A stretch of DNA of 64,000 nt from Bursaphelenchus xylophilus (GCA_904066235.2 CAJFCV020000001.1:13573291-13637290), one strand, 5' to 3'. Positions 31,540-42,512 are shown, counted from the first letter of the stretch. Notes: a model not told the origin generated them from the sequence alone. Numbers and translations: made by a program.

Positions 31540-31830
31540 ACCTGAACTGTCGCTGACTCGAAAAGTCGTAGCGTCAATGCTTTCCATAAAATTTGCTAGA
31601 TTTTTTTTGACATTTTTGGCTAGCGCCTTGCAAAAAATGTCGAGTTTTTTAGGGCTAAAGTTGGCCAAATTTCAACAAAAAGTTGACATATTGCAAGCCT
31701 TCGCCGAGCGTCCGCCGACTATCTCCAACGGTTTTGTCAGGCCTCGTAGGCACTTTCTACAACCTTTTTTGGGCATCCTCTTGGCGCGTTGAGGCATAAC
31801 GAATACTCTGCTTTTTCAAAAGTGCGTAGA
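31540..31830. repeat. CTTCGCCGAGCGTCC repeat, direct copy
   Basis: ATTGCAAGCCTTCGCCGAGCG, GTCAGGCCTCGTAGGCACTTTC and CTGTCGCTGACTCGAAAAGTC; ends near TTTTTCAAAAGTGCGTAG. Confidence 0.6.
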
Positions 31831-31844
31831 TACTGTCGGTCGTT

Positions 31845-32905
31845 TCTGCAAAAGGCAATCTACGAATCTCGCTTATGTCTTAGAAAAAATTAGTCTAAAT
31901 TTGCGCCAAGTTTCCTGAAAATCCGAGCATCGCACTTGGAGCAACTTCCAAGTGCGCGCTGGCAGTCCAACATTTGCTCCAGCTCATAAACATTGTCATA
32001 ATTGCTTTTTTGCCCTCAATTGACTCAAAAAATGTACCCCACCAACCTCACTCATGATTAATTGTATCGCTTTTTTGTGTAATATCTCTACAATTTTTTC
32101 TACACGGGCCTTTTTTAAGCGCTGTTGTAGGAGTTGCGCAATGAAAAAATTGTATTGATGTTGTTGCGGAAAGAGCGAGAGAACGCCGAGTTTTTGCAAT
32201 TTGGCACGTTCATGTTGGTTTTTTTGTAGTGGCAAGACGTGTGGCCCAACTACAAAAGTTGGGGCCAAAAAGCAAAAAAGCTAATGAATGGGGGTTGCGA
32301 AATGTGGGAACAAGAGCCGGCCTACGATGCCATGCTCAGAATTTCTTCGAATTTTGCAAACACGTCCGGCTTAAGTCAAATGTGAGTAACTAAAAGTTTA
32401 GCTTTTGCTTTGCAGGCACAGCCTTGATATTCAGCAATGATTGTCAACGAGAGGGTATGGGAAATGCAGAGAGCGGTCAGAGACAAAAAAAAAAACAATC
32501 TCGGCTGTATATTTGCCAGTTGAAATGGTAAATTATTTTTAGCTTTTGCCATGGACTAGGCGAGATATCCGTGGAGGTTTGCCAACGAAAGAATGTTAGG
32601 TAGAGCCTTAAAATTATAGCGGCCCACGAAAGGTGGCAATCGGGCGGATTTTTGCAGCCCGGCCCTGTCAGGTCTGCTATTCCAAAGGTCGGATAAAAGT
32701 CTTTGCATTTTTGTCGAAAAGCACCGGAAAATCTTGGAAAGTCCGTCCCAACGCCATGCTTACAATTTGAGAAAAACGCTTTCTCTCTGGCCGCTCTTCA
32801 GCCTTCTGTACTTTCTGGCAAAAAAACCTTTCGGTTATCTCGGCTGCCTCCCGAAATCTTGAGCTAAAACTTCTAGGACTCCATTTATGGTACAGGCCGT
32901 AAAAT
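31845..32905. repeat. Worn GGGGAAGTACTCC fragments around unassigned DNA
   Basis: AGTTTCCTGAAAATCCGAGCATCGCACTTGG at about 31909-31939, and GAGAGGGTATGGGAAATGCAGAGAGCGGTCAGAG and TCTCTGGCCGCTCTTC near 32450-32810. A hAT-like GGTGGCAATCGGGCGG end lies at 32632. No gene recognised. Confidence 0.45.
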
Positions 32906-32907
32906 TG

Positions 32908-33058
32908 TCAGTCTGTCGGGAAAATAATGCGCATGTAGCTGAACCAATCGTGACGCTGAAATGAAAAGAATTTTGATTTTGCCGCAACACAATTCATTTT
33001 CTCTCAGGCGACGCAATTTTTGATGCGATAGAGCACTAATTATTTTCCTGACAGACTG
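32908..33058. mobile_element. PAL-1 palindrome, GAGCAC type
   Basis: TCAGTCTGTCGGGAAAATAATG to TAATTATTTTCCTGACAGACTG; interior TTTGATTTTGCCGCAACACAATTC. Confidence 0.75.
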
Positions 33059-33059
33059 T

Positions 33060-33498
33060 GCAAATTATACGCAAAGTTTTGGGGAAAAGTTGCGCATCGC
33101 AGCTGAAGCAATTCTCTCTCTGTCTGCCCAAAAAAATTTCGTGCATTTCTCTCGTTTCCATGAGATTTGGCAGACCTCTGCATACCATATAATCAGACGC
33201 GGACATTTGTTCCTGGCCTCAGACGGCACGGACATAAACTGATCCGCTTTTCGGTCGATAATCTTGTCGAATTAGTCGCAAAACATAATTCAACCTAAAA
33301 ATCCATTAACATTCCGGAAAACGTGGGCGACCTCGTAATCGGTTCGGCTTATGTGGCGTTTTTTTGGCCCGTAAGTGGACCTCTCAAGAAATGCGCTAAT
33401 TCTAGGTGCCATATCTCGGACTGGAAGGTCTTTTTTCTTGCCAATAAATTGGGAAATAGTTGAACATGGCTTCGAAAAATTACGTGTTTTTTTGGAAA
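33060..33498. other. No gene recognised
   Basis: Mixed-composition DNA. A PAL-1 right end (CTATTTTCCCGACAGGCTGA) sits at about 33505-33525. Confidence 0.3.
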
Positions 33499-33532
33499 TT
33501 GCTTACTATTTTCCCGACAGGCTGACATATTA

Positions 33533-33662
33533 TCAGTCTGTCGGGAAAATAATGAGCACAATGGGCCACACTCATAACAGAAATTTGATTTTGTCGCGAT
33601 ACAATTCCCTTTCTTGCCGGCGATTTTCTTTGCGACAGTGTGCCCATTATTTTGCCGACTGA
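33533..33662. mobile_element. PAL-1 palindrome, GAGCAC type
   Basis: TCAGTCTGTCGGGAAAATAATG to CCATTATTTTGCCGACTGA; interior TTTGATTTTGTCGCGATACAATTCC. Confidence 0.75.
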
Positions 33663-33663
33663 T

Positions 33664-34046
33664 AGCACTTTCATAAAGTGTTTGGACATTTTTCTCTTTT
33701 GCACAGTGCATCTTGAACTTTTTCCCACGCTTGTCGCCAACGCACAGTGCATTTTCTTTCTTTCCACAGCCGCACAGTGCAAAAATCAAAAAAGCCGCTT
33801 GCACTGTGCAAAGCGGACATTTTGTCGCAGTGCGCACCGTGCATGTCTTTATTTTTTTGTTTTCGCACCGTGCATTTGGAAATACGCGACATCAGAAGAA
33901 TTTGCACAGTGCAAACGGCTTTTTTATGGTTTGCACTGTGCGAAAAGAGAAAAATAAAAATGCACTGTGCGTTGGCGACAAGCGTGGGAAAAGGTTCAAA
34001 ATGCACTGTGCGAGAGCGAAAAAATGTCCAAGCACTTTACAAAAGT
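33664..34046. mobile_element. GCACNGTGC-motif MITE
   Basis: CACTTTCATAAAGTGTTTGG at left, CCAAGCACTTTACAAAAGTG at right. About twenty GCAC(T/A/C)GTGC motifs inside and the common block TTGGCGACAAGCGTGGGAAA at both ends in opposite orientation. Confidence 0.7.
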
Positions 34047-34050
34047 GCTA

Positions 34051-34202
34051 TCAGTCTGTCGGGAAAATAATGTGGATTTTATCGCAGCAAAATGACTGGC
34101 GTTGTCGCAGTCGCGCTCTAGCTGCGGCTGGACGTCGCAAAGTGATGATAAACGACCGTTGCAAGGCGCGACAAATCCACATTATTTTCCCGACAGGTTG
34201 AT
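34051..34202. mobile_element. PAL-1 palindrome, GTGGATT type
   Basis: TCAGTCTGTCGGGAAAATAATG to CATTATTTTCCCGACAGGTTGA, only a few bases from the preceding element. Confidence 0.8.
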
Positions 34203-34204
34203 AA

Positions 34205-34655
34205 TAAAATTGATGAATTTGGGCTAGAGGATTTTTTACAATCCTGCAATTTCCTTGAAAATGCCCCCAACTTCATCACAATTGTTTTCCCCACCCCATA
34301 ATCTCCGAATGCGCAGAATTTTCCGGCACAGCGGATTCCCAGTCGGACTTTGCGAATTCGGCATTAAGTCCGTTTCGTAGCGGCGCGGCTAAGCCCGGGC
34401 TTTGGGCGCAAAAAGTCCGGTTGAAACGGACAAATACCTGGCGCTGCCAGGAGGGGCTTGGAGCTGCACAACTGCATCAGTTGAAGACGCAATGCCTGGG
34501 ACGATTAGGTGGTCCTTTGACTCTCAATTTGAACGTAATTTATACGGCTTATGCGTTTTGTTTCGTAGCGGGGAGATCGGCCAATTTTGGAAAATAAAAA
34601 AAAAAATGTTTTTTTAAATTTTTTTTTAAAATAAAAGCCATAAGAGACGCAGTAT
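34205..34655. other. No gene recognised
   Basis: Includes a GC-rich patch (34370-34460) with an inverted pair AAGTCCGTTTCG / GAAACGGACAAAT around CGGCGCGGCTAAGCCCGGGC. Unassigned. Confidence 0.3.
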
Positions 34656-34659
34656 TAGG

Positions 34660-35127
34660 ATTTCCATAAAATGCATGGACATTTACACCGGTCTGCACCG
34701 TGCACAAAAAACATAATTTTTCGCACTGTCACTTCACTTTTTTTTTGCTTTTCGCACTGTGCATTGAAATATCGTTGCTCAGAAATTTGCACAGTGCAAA
34801 CAACTATTTTTTTGGGTTTGCACTGTGCATCGAAAAAAAGAAAAAATGCAGTGTGCGTTAGCGGCAAGCGTGGGAAAAAGTTCAAAATACACTGTGCGAA
34901 AGCGATGTCGCTTCTCGCAAAAGAGTTTGCACCGTGCATTCACTTCTTCCTTTGGTTTTTGCACTGTGCAAAAAGAGAAAAATGCACTGTGCAAAGTGAA
35001 CTTTTGTTTTCGCGACCTCGGCGACATGCACTGTGCGTTAGCGACATACGTGGGAAAACGTTCAAAATGCACAGTGCAATATAGAAAAAAACAAAAAATG
35101 ACCATGCACTTTATGAAAATGATAAAA
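34660..35127. mobile_element. GCACNGTGC-motif MITE
   Basis: TTTCCATAAAATGCATGGACA to TGACCATGCACTTTATGAAA; interior GCACTGTGC-type motifs, TTAGCGGCAAGCGTGGGAAA and TTAGCGACATACGTGGGAAA. Confidence 0.7.
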
Positions 35128-35129
35128 TA

Positions 35130-35388
35130 CTAGGCGGGCCAAAAAGTCTTGACATGTTTTCGCACCGTGCGGGCGCATGAATCCAGTGTCGCGACGAGGT
35201 GTCGCGCGATAAAACCTTTGGCGGGGTGCGAATGAAGAACGCACTGTGCGTTGTTTACCCTTTTCAAAACAATCTTTTTGCACTGTGCGGTGTCGCATTG
35301 CACCGTAAATTTTTCTTGTCGCCGCGCGACAAATTTCATGCACGACGGCGCACTGTGCAGACATGTCAAGACTTTTTGGCCCGCCTAG
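35130..35388. mobile_element. Tc1/mariner-type MITE with perfect 28-bp ends
   Basis: Inverted ends begin CTAGGCGGGCCAAAAAGTCT and stay identical for 28 bp. TA flanks both sides (35128-35129, 35389-35390), the Tc1/mariner target. Interior has GCACCGTGC, GCACTGTGC and a GTCGCGACGAGGTGTCGCGCG core. It abuts the preceding element directly. Confidence 0.85.
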
Positions 35389-35394
35389 TATAAG

Positions 35395-35975
35395 ATTTAC
35401 CATATGACGTCATGTGCTCAATTTTTAATACAATTTTTTTGATGACGTCGGAAAGAGTTCTTATAGCAAATAAAATGTTTTTTTTTTGATTAACAAGCCA
35501 TAAATTTTTTTATCAGTAGTGTCTTTGTGTATAAGTATAAATGACAAATTTATTTGCTGACGCAACTTATCAGAGTGTTTTTTCTGACCTTGACTTCCGA
35601 ACGGTTCCAGAAAGTGCTCCGTATAAAAGGAACTCAATTTTTTCAAGGCTATCCTCTCTTGATGACGTATTCGTCATTTGCCGCATTATTCTACCTGAAG
35701 CGCTCGCTTCAAAACAAAGTATGGTGCAGTATGAAATTTGGTAGGAAGTTTGTTCAAAGAATTATATGAGAATTCTCGCTTTTCTCTCTCTTCCGCGGAA
35801 TCGATTTTCTTTTCCATTCGGCGATGCGATTGGCACCGCAACATTGTGTTCATTATTTTCCCGACAAAGAAAAAAAATCTTGGATTTATGCTTGCGGCGA
35901 AAAGCTAATGAGTTTCTCCCTGTTGTTTCTTCAGTTTGACGTGCCTTTTCCCACTTTCTTGTTCATCCGTACTGC
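35395..35975. other. No gene recognised; PAL-1 right part at 35800-35867
   Basis: ATTCGGCGATGCGATTGGCACC and TGTTCATTATTTTCCCGACAAAG mark a PAL-1 remnant. TTTCTTCAGTTTGACGTGCC near 35931 is a lone end of the MITE type seen at 27237. Confidence 0.4.
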
Positions 35976-36393
35976 TCAACACTCGATTTGCGGGTGGTCA
36001 TGATCAACCTTGTCCTTAATCGACGGCTTTTTATGCACGTTTGTTTTGTCGAAAAAGCGAAAAAAACGACCCGGTTCCTTCTCGGTTCGGAGCCAAGGAA
36101 CGTACCGGTCAACCGCCTCTTCAAGGTTAAACTGTCTAAAAAATTCGCGCGTAAGGCTTACTTTCCAGACGAATCGAGTAAAAGTGCAACGGAAACTTCT
36201 CGTATTGGCAAGCGTACATCAATTCACACAATTGGTATACGCTAAAAGGGCAGTGAATGTTGCGAACCGTCTGTTCCAGGGTTTCGGCGTGGAGGTCGGC
36301 GACGCAGCCAGCAGCTGGCGTGACATCTTAAATTGCGTGGGAAATCATCTGACTCGGCGTGCGGCGAATGACGTTCGCTTCGCCGACGGTTAT
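35976..36393 (-). pseudogene. Frameshifted coding fragment with a PFSVYQLCELM segment
   Basis: Minus strand. One frame reads ADLHAETLEQTVRNIHCPFS followed by VYQLCELMYACQYEKF and continues to a stop after YARIF. The next frame, entered one base later at a run of six T, reads QFNLEEAVDRYVPWLRTEKE and ends in TGA at 35976-35978. An in-frame TAA also lies upstream (about 36330). The pieces look like one protein broken by a one-base change in the T run. PF-(S/T)-(V/I)-x-x-LCEL loosely recalls the PPP4R2 (phosphatase 4 regulatory subunit 2) family; this is a weak local likeness from memory. A read error in the T run is the alternative to a real pseudogene. Confidence 0.35.
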
Positions 36394-37005
36394 TAAGTGT
36401 TGCTTGATGGGTGGGAGAATGTTACAAGTGGACGCAAAAAGTAAAGAGAGTTGTAATTTAGACACAAGCAACAAAAGAGTTCAAAAGCTCGGGTGTTTTG
36501 TGATATTTTGAGCTTTCAAAGCTGTGTGGGAGGGTGAAAGTGTCACTAGAATTTTTGAATTACTTGTTGAAGCTTTTTTGCGAGCTGTCTGACAAAAATA
36601 TGGCCAAAAAAGTAAAAAAAAAGGCCAAGGAAGAAAAAAAAAAAGTTTTCTGTCTGGCCGCTCTTCATATCTTTCTCATTCTCTTGCCCTTGAAGTTTGT
36701 TGAATTTCTCGGCTACAAAGCGCGCTACAATTTCCGGGTATTCATTTTGAGGGCTGACGTGAGTTTTATTAGAAATCTGAATGCCGCATTTTTGAACATT
36801 TCGCCTGCTAATCGAAACTGTAAACAGTTTTAAACCCGCTTAACCGCCTTTGGGCGCATGGATTGTGCGCTTAGCGGCTCCTCTTCGGGTTGCACTTAGC
36901 GTTTATGGGGCTTTGGCATGTTTGCGGAAAAAATTGGAAGACGAGATTCCAAGGTGTCGGCTGAAGAAAATATACAAGTCATATCACTGTACAATAAATC
37001 ATAGA
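36394..37005. other. No gene recognised
   Basis: AT-rich with a worn GGGGAAGTACTCC-like tract (TCTGTCTGGCCGCTCTTC near 36648). No credible exon. Confidence 0.3.
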
Positions 37006-37007
37006 GC

Positions 37008-37100
37008 TGCTAGTCCGTTTGCAGAGTAGCTGGAGCGATTTTTGGCGTTCGCACTGCGCAGAAGAAGTCAGGTATGAGCTACAGCCCAAAAAAGCGCAAA
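37008..37100. repeat. AGTCCGTT-type MITE left end
   Basis: CTAGTCCGTTTGCAGAGTAGC, GTTCGCACTGCGCAGAAGAAG and ACAGCCCAAAAAAGC. Confidence 0.5.
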
Positions 37101-37112
37101 TAATGAGAATAT

Positions 37113-37268
37113 ATCAGTCTGTCGGAAAAATAACGGCGGATCGTCGCACCTCGGAATCGCCCATCATCGCTTTGCGACTGCAAGCCGCGGCTTGGGATTT
37201 GGTGCGCGATAGCGGCGAGGCGAGACATTTTGCTGCGACGATCCGGCGTTATTTTGCCGACAGACTGA
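37113..37268. mobile_element. PAL-1 palindrome, CGGCGGATCG type
   Basis: TCAGTCTGTCGGAAAAATAAC with GGCGGATCGTCGC, to GCGACGATCCGGCGTTATTT and TGCCGACAGACTGA. A third interior class; the split copy at 27104 belongs near it. Confidence 0.8.
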
Positions 37269-37384
37269 TAGCTGCACCAATCATGTCGCTGAAGTGGAAA
37301 GCAAGTTGATTTTGTCGCGACACAATTCACTTTCTCGGCGACGATGCGATGCGACAGAGTGCTCATTATTTTCCCGACAGACTG
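37269..37384. repeat. PAL-1 right three quarters, GAGCAC type
   Basis: Starts inside the element (GCTGCACCAATCATGTCGCTG) exactly where the previous copy ends, and finishes CTCATTATTTTCCCGACAGAC. The two copies share the terminus at the junction. Confidence 0.65.
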
Positions 37385-37639
37385 ATGTTCAAATTCCTAT
37401 CCATTGCACGGAGTTTTACGGGATCCATGTTTGTCCTTTAATGTCTAATCTCCGGCGGAGGATTAAACTCGCTTCAATTGGGCCTTGTTTGATTCAGGGA
37501 TTTCGCTGTGAAAAGATGTTTAGAAGTCATAAGAGGGTGGAATAGTTGTTTTGGAAAACACGATTAAAAGATTATACTATTTTTTTGAATATTAGGGAGC
37601 AAAGAGGATGGCAAAAAGTTTAAAAATCAGTGAACTTCG

Positions 37640-37762
37640 AAGAGCAAAAGATGCGTCTTCAGGCGAAAGAATTTCGGCGAAAAAACCGTCTCTAATCTCC
37701 GGCTACGGCTAGCCGGCGACGATGGGCGATAAGAAACCACATTATTTCCCCGACAAATTGAT
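37640..37762. repeat. PAL-1 right part, worn
   Basis: CTAATCTCCGGCTACGGCTAGCCGGCGACGATGGGCG and CCACATTATTTCCCCGACAAATTGA. Confidence 0.5.
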
Positions 37763-37789
37763 AATATGAGCCGCTTTTAAATCATCATT

Positions 37790-38074
37790 TCATTTCTGAT
37801 ATTCTCCCATTAATAGGCATGCGTTGTCTGTCGCCAAATTGCTCTTTTGAGCCACTAATTGATTCCAGTTCATCAATCGCAGATAACAAGTCACATGCCT
37901 CCAAAAACTTGTATTGTTGTGCTTGAAACACAAGCCAAGCGAATCCTCAGTTTTAGAGGAAATTTCAGCGGATCCAGCTGTTTTTTCGAGCACCGTTAAA
38001 TGGCGTAACGAGCTGTTCATACGCATTAATTCTTGATGCAATTCCCCGAAATTGGAATGAAACATTCGGATCAT
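37790..38074 (-). CDS. Hypothetical protein, 94 aa, or fragment
   Basis: Minus-strand frame from ATG at 38074 to TGA at 37790. Opening part NFGELHQELMRMNSSLRHLT has a heptad-like hydrophobic pattern. It continues with SFWRHVTCYLRLMNWNQLV and ends GEYQK. Composition is protein-like and the frame does not fall in a repeat I identified. A second minus frame upstream (to 38150) overlaps out of frame. No TATA, signal peptide or poly(A) signal. Family unknown; it may be a gene fragment. Confidence 0.35.
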   Translation of the reverse strand: MIRMFHSNFGELHQELMRMNSSLRHLTVLEKTAGSAEISSKTEDSLGLCFKHNNTSFWRHVTCYLRLMNWNQLVAQKSNLATDNACLLMGEYQK

Positions 38075-38322
38075 TTCGGGCTAAAAGTGCACTCTTGTTT
38101 TGACTGTCTGAATTATGGAGGAAGTGGATACATTTACTACGTGCCGTCATGAGTACGTCTGAAAATTGTTTTCGGGGATTGGATGATGGATGGTGTTGGT
38201 TTGTGTCTTGTAGTTGGGGGTAGGCGAGGATAAAAGTTTAGAAATTCAAAAGGACAGGGATTACGCTCAAATTAAAATATAGGGAAGCTTTCGTACAACA
38301 AATCTTCGTTAAACTCTCTTGT

Positions 38323-38512
38323 AGTCCGTTCGCATAGTCGCTGGAGTGATTTTGGCGACGTGCACTGTGCCAGAAAACTCAGGGTGCGAGCGACAGCTCG
38401 AAAAAGCCTATTGCACTGTGCAAAAAGCCAAAAATTGCACAGTGCAAAGTGAACTTTCGGTTTCGCGGAGTGCATGTCGCAGAAAACATTCCAGCGACAT
38501 ACAAACGGACCA
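38323..38512. mobile_element. AGTCCGTT-type GCACNGTGC MITE, complete
   Basis: AGTCCGTTCGCATAGTCGCTGGAGTGATTTTGGCG at the left is matched by GCGACATACAAACGGAC at the right. Interior GCACTGTGCCAGAAAACTCAGGG and GCCTATTGCACTGTGC. Confidence 0.7.
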
Positions 38513-38519
38513 GTCGTTT

Positions 38520-38960
38520 TTGAATCCTAAAAAAAGTGCGTAGACTTTTTGTCACGGCGTTTTTCGCATTGTGCATTTCCTTTTTTCACTGTTCGGGAAA
38601 TCAATCTTTTTTTTTTTTTCAACTGCGTCTCCACGCATTTTATGTGCGCGACAACAATTGCACAGTGCAAAAAGAAGCCAAATGCACTGTGCGCCGTGAA
38701 AGAAAAACTCTACGCGCTTGCACCGTGCATTCCATTTTTTTTTGTTTCCGCACTGTGCATCAAGAATGTCGCTGTGACATAATCAAGCTTCAACAACGTC
38801 GCTGCACCAGCGCGGGGAATTTGCACAGTGCAAACGGCTATTTGGCGTTTGCACTGTGCGAAAAGAGAAAAATATAAAATGCACTGTGCATTGGCGACAA
38901 GCGTGAAAAAAAGTTCAAAATGCACGCAAAAAGATGTCCATTCACTTTATGAAAATACTA
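38520..38960. mobile_element. GCACNGTGC-motif MITE
   Basis: AAAGTGCGTAGACTTTTTGTC at left, ATGTCCATTCACTTTATGAAA at right; GACATAATCAAGCTTCAACAACGTCGC and TTGGCGACAAGCGTGAAAAA inside. Confidence 0.65.
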
Positions 38961-41870
38961 TATCAATAAAAACAGCCCAGTTTTTTGTCCGCTTGCAATT
39001 TGTTGCAATAAGTTGACCTGCAATTCTCGAAATAACAAAAAGTTGCGGTGAACTATAAAAAACAGGTTAAATAAAAAGGTGGTCCCTTTAGAAAGGCTAT
39101 AAATAATTTATGAATACAATGTTATCAACTGTAATATGTATTAAGATAATTGTATGGAACAAATTTTGTCTGTCATTTGAGCGCATTTGTTTTTGAATTC
39201 TGGCTGAGTTTTTCCCCTATGCTTGGTTAAGTAGGTTTAGAAATGCACTTTGAGCTGACAACAGTTTTATTTTCATACAACCGAGCCGCTGTACAACAAA
39301 CCCCCGTATAACAAGAACTGTTTATAATGAGCTATTTCGAGGGTCTTGCGAGTCAATTTTATGCCAAAATAAACCTCTGTACAACGCAAACCATTCCATA
39401 AATAATGTATTTTCTAGTCCCTTGCGATTTGTTGTACTGAGTCTTGACGTTGTACCAAGTCGTTTTACCGAGTCATATTGTCTGTCAAGCCTTGAAAATC
39501 TTCTATCATGGCTTTGCAACCGCGGCCAGGAACTTGGCTCGCGACCGTGGCGAGGCAAGAAATTTTCAGCGACAAATCCACATTACTTTCCCGACAGACT
39601 GATAATTTCTCAATTCTTTACTGTAAGGCGACAACTACGATCTTGACCTCCAATTATATATATTGAAGGTCAAGTATACGGTAGCTCTTGGCCTGCTCAA
39701 AATGGAGGCGGTCACATGCTCTCATCTCTCTTCATTCTCCTATAGTCGTATCGGAAATGCGCATGTCATATGCACCGCACGCCCCACTATACGATTATTA
39801 CGTTTTCCCAGACTAATGCAATCGTCTTCTCCGGAATCATCAAAATTTTTTTTTGTTTCAGGCTCAATTCCTTATCGCCTCCAATTTGTTGAATCATGAT
39901 TAAAGAGAGCGGGCTATTATCATTCCCAATTTTTCGTATGACCAAAAAATAAAAGGAATTTCTCACACTTTTTTTTTGAGACGAACTGGCTTCCGGCCAA
40001 ATCCCCTATCATCCGTCATATGTTTGTCTTTGGAGCGACAGACGGAAAGAGCAATATTAAAGCCTCAAACAACTGCAAATGTGTTGGCCGCACTTCGAAA
40101 AACGTGGGACGAGAAAGGAGGATGACTCAATTTACTTTTAAAAAGCAATAAATATAGTAAAAACCTTGTTGCAACAAATCGGAACAGTAAATTTATTCGC
40201 TATGGCTACCACAGAGGTTCGTTATATGTAGGCTCATTTTAAAGGGTAAGCACACTTTTTGCAACGCTCAGATTTTGATGGCATTAGGCACAAAGTTAGA
40301 ATATTTTTTTCCAAAAGACATGCAAAATTTCTAGCCTGCGCTTTGCAGAAAGGACCGAGATTTTCAGGTCGAAATTTGATGAAAATGTGACATTTTTTGA
40401 AAAATTTGGCTTAAAAAGTCTCACGCTTTCTACCGTAGATAGAAATATCTCCCCAAAAAATCAATTTATTCAGCACAAAGCTGGCAACTTTTACCTCTAA
40501 AATTGCTCGTTGCGGAAAGGCTTTGATGCTTTGGAGTTTGCTGTACCCGAATTTGTATCATTGTTTTTGCAAACAAAACGAAATCCTGCAGAAAAACTAC
40601 AAGACAACCACTAATTTGCCCGATACAAATTGCCTATTAATAGCATAGTTGAAACGTTTGAACTTTTGGGTTTATGCGAGGCAACGTTCAGGCTGTAATT
40701 AACAAATAACGAAACGTGGGAAAAATTTGCAAAAAAACTCGAATATAAAAAAATTGAAAACATAGCCGTCAAGGTCTCTAAAATGAACCAAAAGTGCCAA
40801 AAAAATGATTTTTAATACGATAATTTTGTTGTATAGAGGTTGAATTTGAACTGAGGTCGCCCCTTGAGATCTCTGAGATTGGTTGTTATACAGATGCTTC
40901 GTTCTATAGGGGCTTCAAACAGAATTCATCGCCGAATGTTTTATCATTTTTATTTATTTCGGATATACATTCATCTCTAGGTGAAATTGAGCATGACAAA
41001 CATAACAGTACTATCTTGTGATGGGCTAGAGGACATAACAAGCGAAGGGGAAAATAAGTTTTGCGATTTGATTTGAGATCAATGAAAGCGCGGCGCTTGC
41101 GATCAAGGATATATATTGAATAAATTAAAAACGAGTGAAGAGAGATCGGTAATGGGGGAGAAGAATCGAAACAAGAAGGGATACAACGTACCTGAAGACT
41201 CGACCATTCCCAAAATATATAATATATATGTATTGCAAAGGCACTTCGATGAGTAAATGGGGTTTGAAAGAAGGGATTACACAGACAAGCTCTCTTCACG
41301 GGGTAAGGCACAAGAGATCGGATAGAGCGGAGTGAACTTGCGATACTTTACATAACAATGCGTACTGTCCGGCACGAATCTCGACGAGTTGTCGCCCCAT
41401 GCAATTGGGATGGGACGACAGGCGGCGTTCGCACCGCCCAGTACAGACGCTAAAATTGTACTAGCGGATGGGTGGGGACGGGTATGGGGCGCTAATTGAC
41501 ACTACGTACAAAGATCAACAACAAAGAACTATGGGCAGTATTTACAGGACACGTTCTCCTCACTTGAACATTCTGAGGTTTTGTTGAGCAGAAGAGATTT
41601 GCGGTTTGCAAGGGTTTTGCGAGCAGTTGAAAGCCACTGAAAGCCGGACTAACGAAAGAAAGGCGAAAGTGTTGGTGGAATCGGACCATGAAATGCTAAC
41701 GGATTGTGTGAAAGAGCGTCGATTTTCGGCGAACCATACATGTGTGTTGAGGTGAAGCATCGTCGTACTCTGTCGTCGTGGCCTCCATCCAGATGCGGCC
41801 ATTTGTTTTTGTACATGCTGCGGAAAGCACTGGGCGGTGCGTGTCGTCAATTCATTGATATGCACACGGT
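38961..41870. other. Mostly unassigned; PAL-1 and GGGGAAGTACTCC remnants; 3' region of the next gene
   Basis: A PAL-1 right part ends at 39603 (ATCCACATTACTTTCCCGACAG). A worn GGGGAAGTACTCC copy lies at about 40255-40510. On the minus strand at about 41196, CGAGTCTTCAG is followed by GTACGTTG, a perfect donor sequence, 20-40 bp after TATATATTATATATTT. This may be a short first exon whose partners I could not find. 41320-41870 is probably 3' untranslated DNA of the gene at 41876-42389. Confidence 0.35.
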
Positions 41871-41875
41871 AGCGT

Positions 41876-42389
41876 CTATTGGAAGTATCGGTCTTCGAAG
41901 AACTTGCGCAACTTGGGGAAGCGGTTCGTCCGCTGATGCAGTTTTCCATGCTTGGGAAGCGGCGTCGTCCGCATCGGCACGGAGTCCACAAACACGCCCG
42001 AATTGCTGTCGTAGTCGGAGGTGTCTCGGTATTCGTAGTCCTCTTGAAGGGCTGAAAATGTCAAAATTACTCAACTATATAGTTCAAACCTGAATACGTT
42101 TGTATTCGTGACATATTTTGCGTTTTTGAGTCAAAAAACCACGAACTTTTGGGACAGAATTTGTAGCCAGACAAAAACTGTTGCACTATTAACGAACGGA
42201 AGTGCCTCACAAACTTCTCGGTTCATTTGCCTCAAACTTCAGAGCAAAAAAAACGATAAGAGCTAGCCAGAGAAAAAAGAACGTACCTCGTTTCCGGTGT
42301 CGGTGTGCTCGGGCGTCGACTGTCGTTGACAAAACGCAAAGCGCTAACGTCAGACCCACTAGGAATTGCAGCATTGATAGATAGTTCAT
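41876..42389 (-). CDS. Small secreted protein with RKR site, 2 exons, 92 aa
   Basis: Exon 1 is 42389-42287 (ATG to the donor CGAG|GTACGT); exon 2 is 42051-41876 (after TTTTCAG). The intron is 235 bp and phase 1 is kept (G + CC gives Ala). The N-terminus MNYLSMLQFLVGLTLALCVL is a strong signal peptide cleaved near residue 26. Next comes AHRHRKR, a likely processing site at the exon junction, then an acidic Tyr/Asp segment (LQEDYEYRDTSDYD). The tail is basic (KHGKLHQRTNRFPKLRKFFE). There is no cysteine in the mature part. This could be a pro-peptide followed by an approximately 58-aa secreted peptide. An upstream acceptor TTCTTTGCAG ends 17 nt before the ATG, suiting spliced-leader trans-splicing. 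Family not recognised. Confidence 0.75.
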
Positions 42390-42512
42390 TTTCTTTGCGA
42401 AGGGTTCTGCAAAGAATTGGGGGGTTAATTTTCGAAACGTTACACTTGATCGCGAAACACGAAAACTTTTTTTTTGAAACTTTCTTGAGTGGAAAGAAAG
42501 GACTTGGCGGGG

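Noticed and set aside
33349..35133. Many cysteine-rich frames with CTVQ, HSAN and HCAK motifs
   Set aside because: Translations of the GCACTGTGC motif, seen in all GCACNGTGC elements and on both strands.
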